In this document: positions 63,128-64,000 of the stretch, one piece after another | Layout: every line of letters begins with the position of its first letter | How positions within the stretch are numbered: the first letter of the stretch is position 1 | DNA from: CAVVFX01 sp963747535 | GTDB taxonomy: Bacteria > Acidobacteriota > Terriglobia > Bryobacterales > Bryobacteraceae | DNA: 64,000 nucleotides | NCBI GenBank assembly: GCA_963747535.1 | Contig: CAVVFX010000017.1 | Location: forward strand, 806,001-870,000 | Direction: 5' to 3' | Program-made: the position numbers and the translations under genes | Notes under the pieces: model-generated | Seen by the model: the letters and a program-made list of their open reading frames with translations, nothing else | Databases searched by the model: none | Told to the model about the DNA's origin: nothing

Positions 63128-64000
63128 ATGCAAGATTCGTTGCTGTTAGACACGCTCGCCAGTGCCCTTCTCGCCGGCGAACAAACCGTCGAGGGGGTGA
63201 CCGCTCGCGCCAGCCGTACGCTTGGCCGGCGTTGGCGTTGGCTGGGACACCTCGCCCGTCGATATGTCGCCGAATTCGAGGGACGAACACGTCCCCGACA
63301 TCGCGACGTGATTCAGTTCCTGAGAGAGGATCGGGGCCTGGCCGAGGCTTTGGAGAAGTATCCTCACAGAATCAGGGTGGTCGAACGTTGGACCGACGCG
63401 CTGCAAATGCAACCGGTCAGAACGGCTGCCCGCTGGGCTGTTCCGCCGCTTGCATCGGCTGGAGAACTGGCGGAATGGCTGGCGGTCACAACCGGCGAAC
63501 TGGATTGGTTCGCGGACCTGAAAGGACTCGCGTACGGCGCGAAAACCGGTCCCAGACTGCGGCATTATCATTACCGGGTTCGCGCAAAGGGATCCGGCGG
63601 CGTGCGCTTGATCGAGGCGCCCAAGCCGAGGCTGAAGACGATACAGCAGCAGATTCTCAACCGGATACTGGACCAGATCCCGTCCCATCCAGCGGCGCAT
63701 GGATTCTGTAGAGGCCGTTCTATTAAGACATTTGTCACTCCTCATGGGGGCCAGCGAGTACTTCTCAGAATGGACCTCGAGAATTTTTTTCCCTCGATTT
63801 CCGGCGCGCGGATTCAGGCGTTCTTTCGCACGGTAGGATATCCCGAAGCACTGGCCGATGCGCTCGGGGGCGTTTGCACCAATCTTACGCCGCGCGATGT
63901 ATGGCGCGAGCCGGCGTTGGAGTTCGATCCGCGTCAACTCAGGGAGGCATGGGCTCTGTATCGCCAACCCCACCTTCCCCAAGGCGCTCCGACGTCGCCG
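63128..64000 (+). CDS. Retron-type reverse transcriptase, partial at window edge
   Basis: ATG 63128 opens a frame that runs to the window end (at least 291 residues). About 165 N-terminal helical residues of unknown function precede the RT. RT1 is VRLIEAPKPRLKTIQQQILNRIL; RT2 is HPAAHGFCRGRSIKTFVTPHGG, with a partly altered form of the NAxxH retron signature; RT3 is VLLRMDLENFFPSIS with the first catalytic Asp. After an insertion of about 45 residues, RT4 is HLPQGAPTSP. The YxDD motif lies beyond the edge. The long N-terminus and the insert recall the myxobacterial Mx162/Sa163 retron RTs, from memory. There is no clear Shine-Dalgarno. The ncRNA is immediately upstream; any effector gene would be outside the window. 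Confidence 0.9.
   Translation, partial: MQDSLLLDTLASALLAGEQTVEGVTARASRTLGRRWRWLGHLARRYVAEFEGRTRPRHRDVIQFLREDRGLAEALEKYPHRIRVVERWTDALQMQPVRTAARWAVPPLASAGELAEWLAVTTGELDWFADLKGLAYGAKTGPRLRHYHYRVRAKGSGGVRLIEAPKPRLKTIQQQILNRILDQIPSHPAAHGFCRGRSIKTFVTPHGGQRVLLRMDLENFFPSISGARIQAFFRTVGYPEALADALGGVCTNLTPRDVWREPALEFDPRQLREAWALYRQPHLPQGAPTSP

Noticed and set aside
62941..63711. 256-residue plus-strand frame overlapping the retron
   Set aside because: It runs through the msr-msd hairpins and is out of frame with the RT motifs; its Arg/Gly/Ser-rich composition marks it as a shadow.

Overview
The window looks like a chromosomal stretch of an acidobacterium close to Candidatus Solibacter / Bryobacter. The main clues are a TIGR03435-type protein (58391-59278), a secreted protein with the TIGR03437 'Solibacter C-terminal' type tail (32421-34187), a PEP-CTERM protein, many Tat- or Sec-exported glycan enzymes, and intergenic repeat families of the kind common in these genomes. 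This assignment rests on family recognition by eye, not on a search.

Layout. 1-9706: a PEP-CTERM protein, a sterol-desaturase-type hydroxylase, a secreted propeller-like protein, an ECF sigma factor with an NrsF-type anti-sigma, and a xylan locus (GH10 xylanase, GH39 xylosidase, divergent hexose-6-phosphate mutarotase), then a Bax-inhibitor-1 protein. 9738-19875: housekeeping. This holds an MrfA-like helicase with two frameshifts, a phosphopantetheinyl transferase, pheT (one frameshift), pheS, purA and murJ. 19912-21586: an insertion sequence with doubled terminal motifs. 21644-28837: a small secreted protein, tRNA-Glu, a structured RNA followed by a 28-codon ORF, a PQQ-type propeller, a nucleoside hydrolase, an arm-less HU-like protein overlapping an HU-TIR fusion, a sugar-phosphate isomerase-like protein, recA, HU and tatA. 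28909-40387: glycan and envelope genes, namely GH29 fucosidase overlapping a sulfatase, a TIGR03437 protein, DUF72, truB, a glutaminyl-cyclase-like M28 protein, two methyltransferases and a glycosyltransferase. 40439-47836: rodZ, pgsA, hflX, hfq, a MmcQ/YjbR protein, then DUF1638 plus a RACo-type corrinoid-activating ferredoxin. 48189-52448: a TIR/FGE-fold membrane protein facing two tandem PEGA-WD40 paralogues. 53172-62808: crcB, a MerR-TPR regulator, lolC/E, lysS, TIGR03435, a TlpA-like thioredoxin, glcD and a Gfo/Idh oxidoreductase with an in-frame stop. 62956-64000: a retron, with its complete non-coding RNA and the first part of its reverse transcriptase; the gene runs off the window.

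The most notable systems are the retron at the right edge (14-bp perfect a1/a2 repeats, msr hairpins, an msd hairpin and an RT with a long N-terminal extension), the HU / HU-TIR gene pair, the RNA plus micro-ORF unit at 22288-22521, and the TIR-FGE / PEGA-WD40 cluster. A double-hairpin repeat recurs mostly where gene 3' ends converge. Three single-base insertions and one nonsense codon break otherwise intact genes. One of them is in the essential gene pheT, so sequence error is a serious possibility for all of them.
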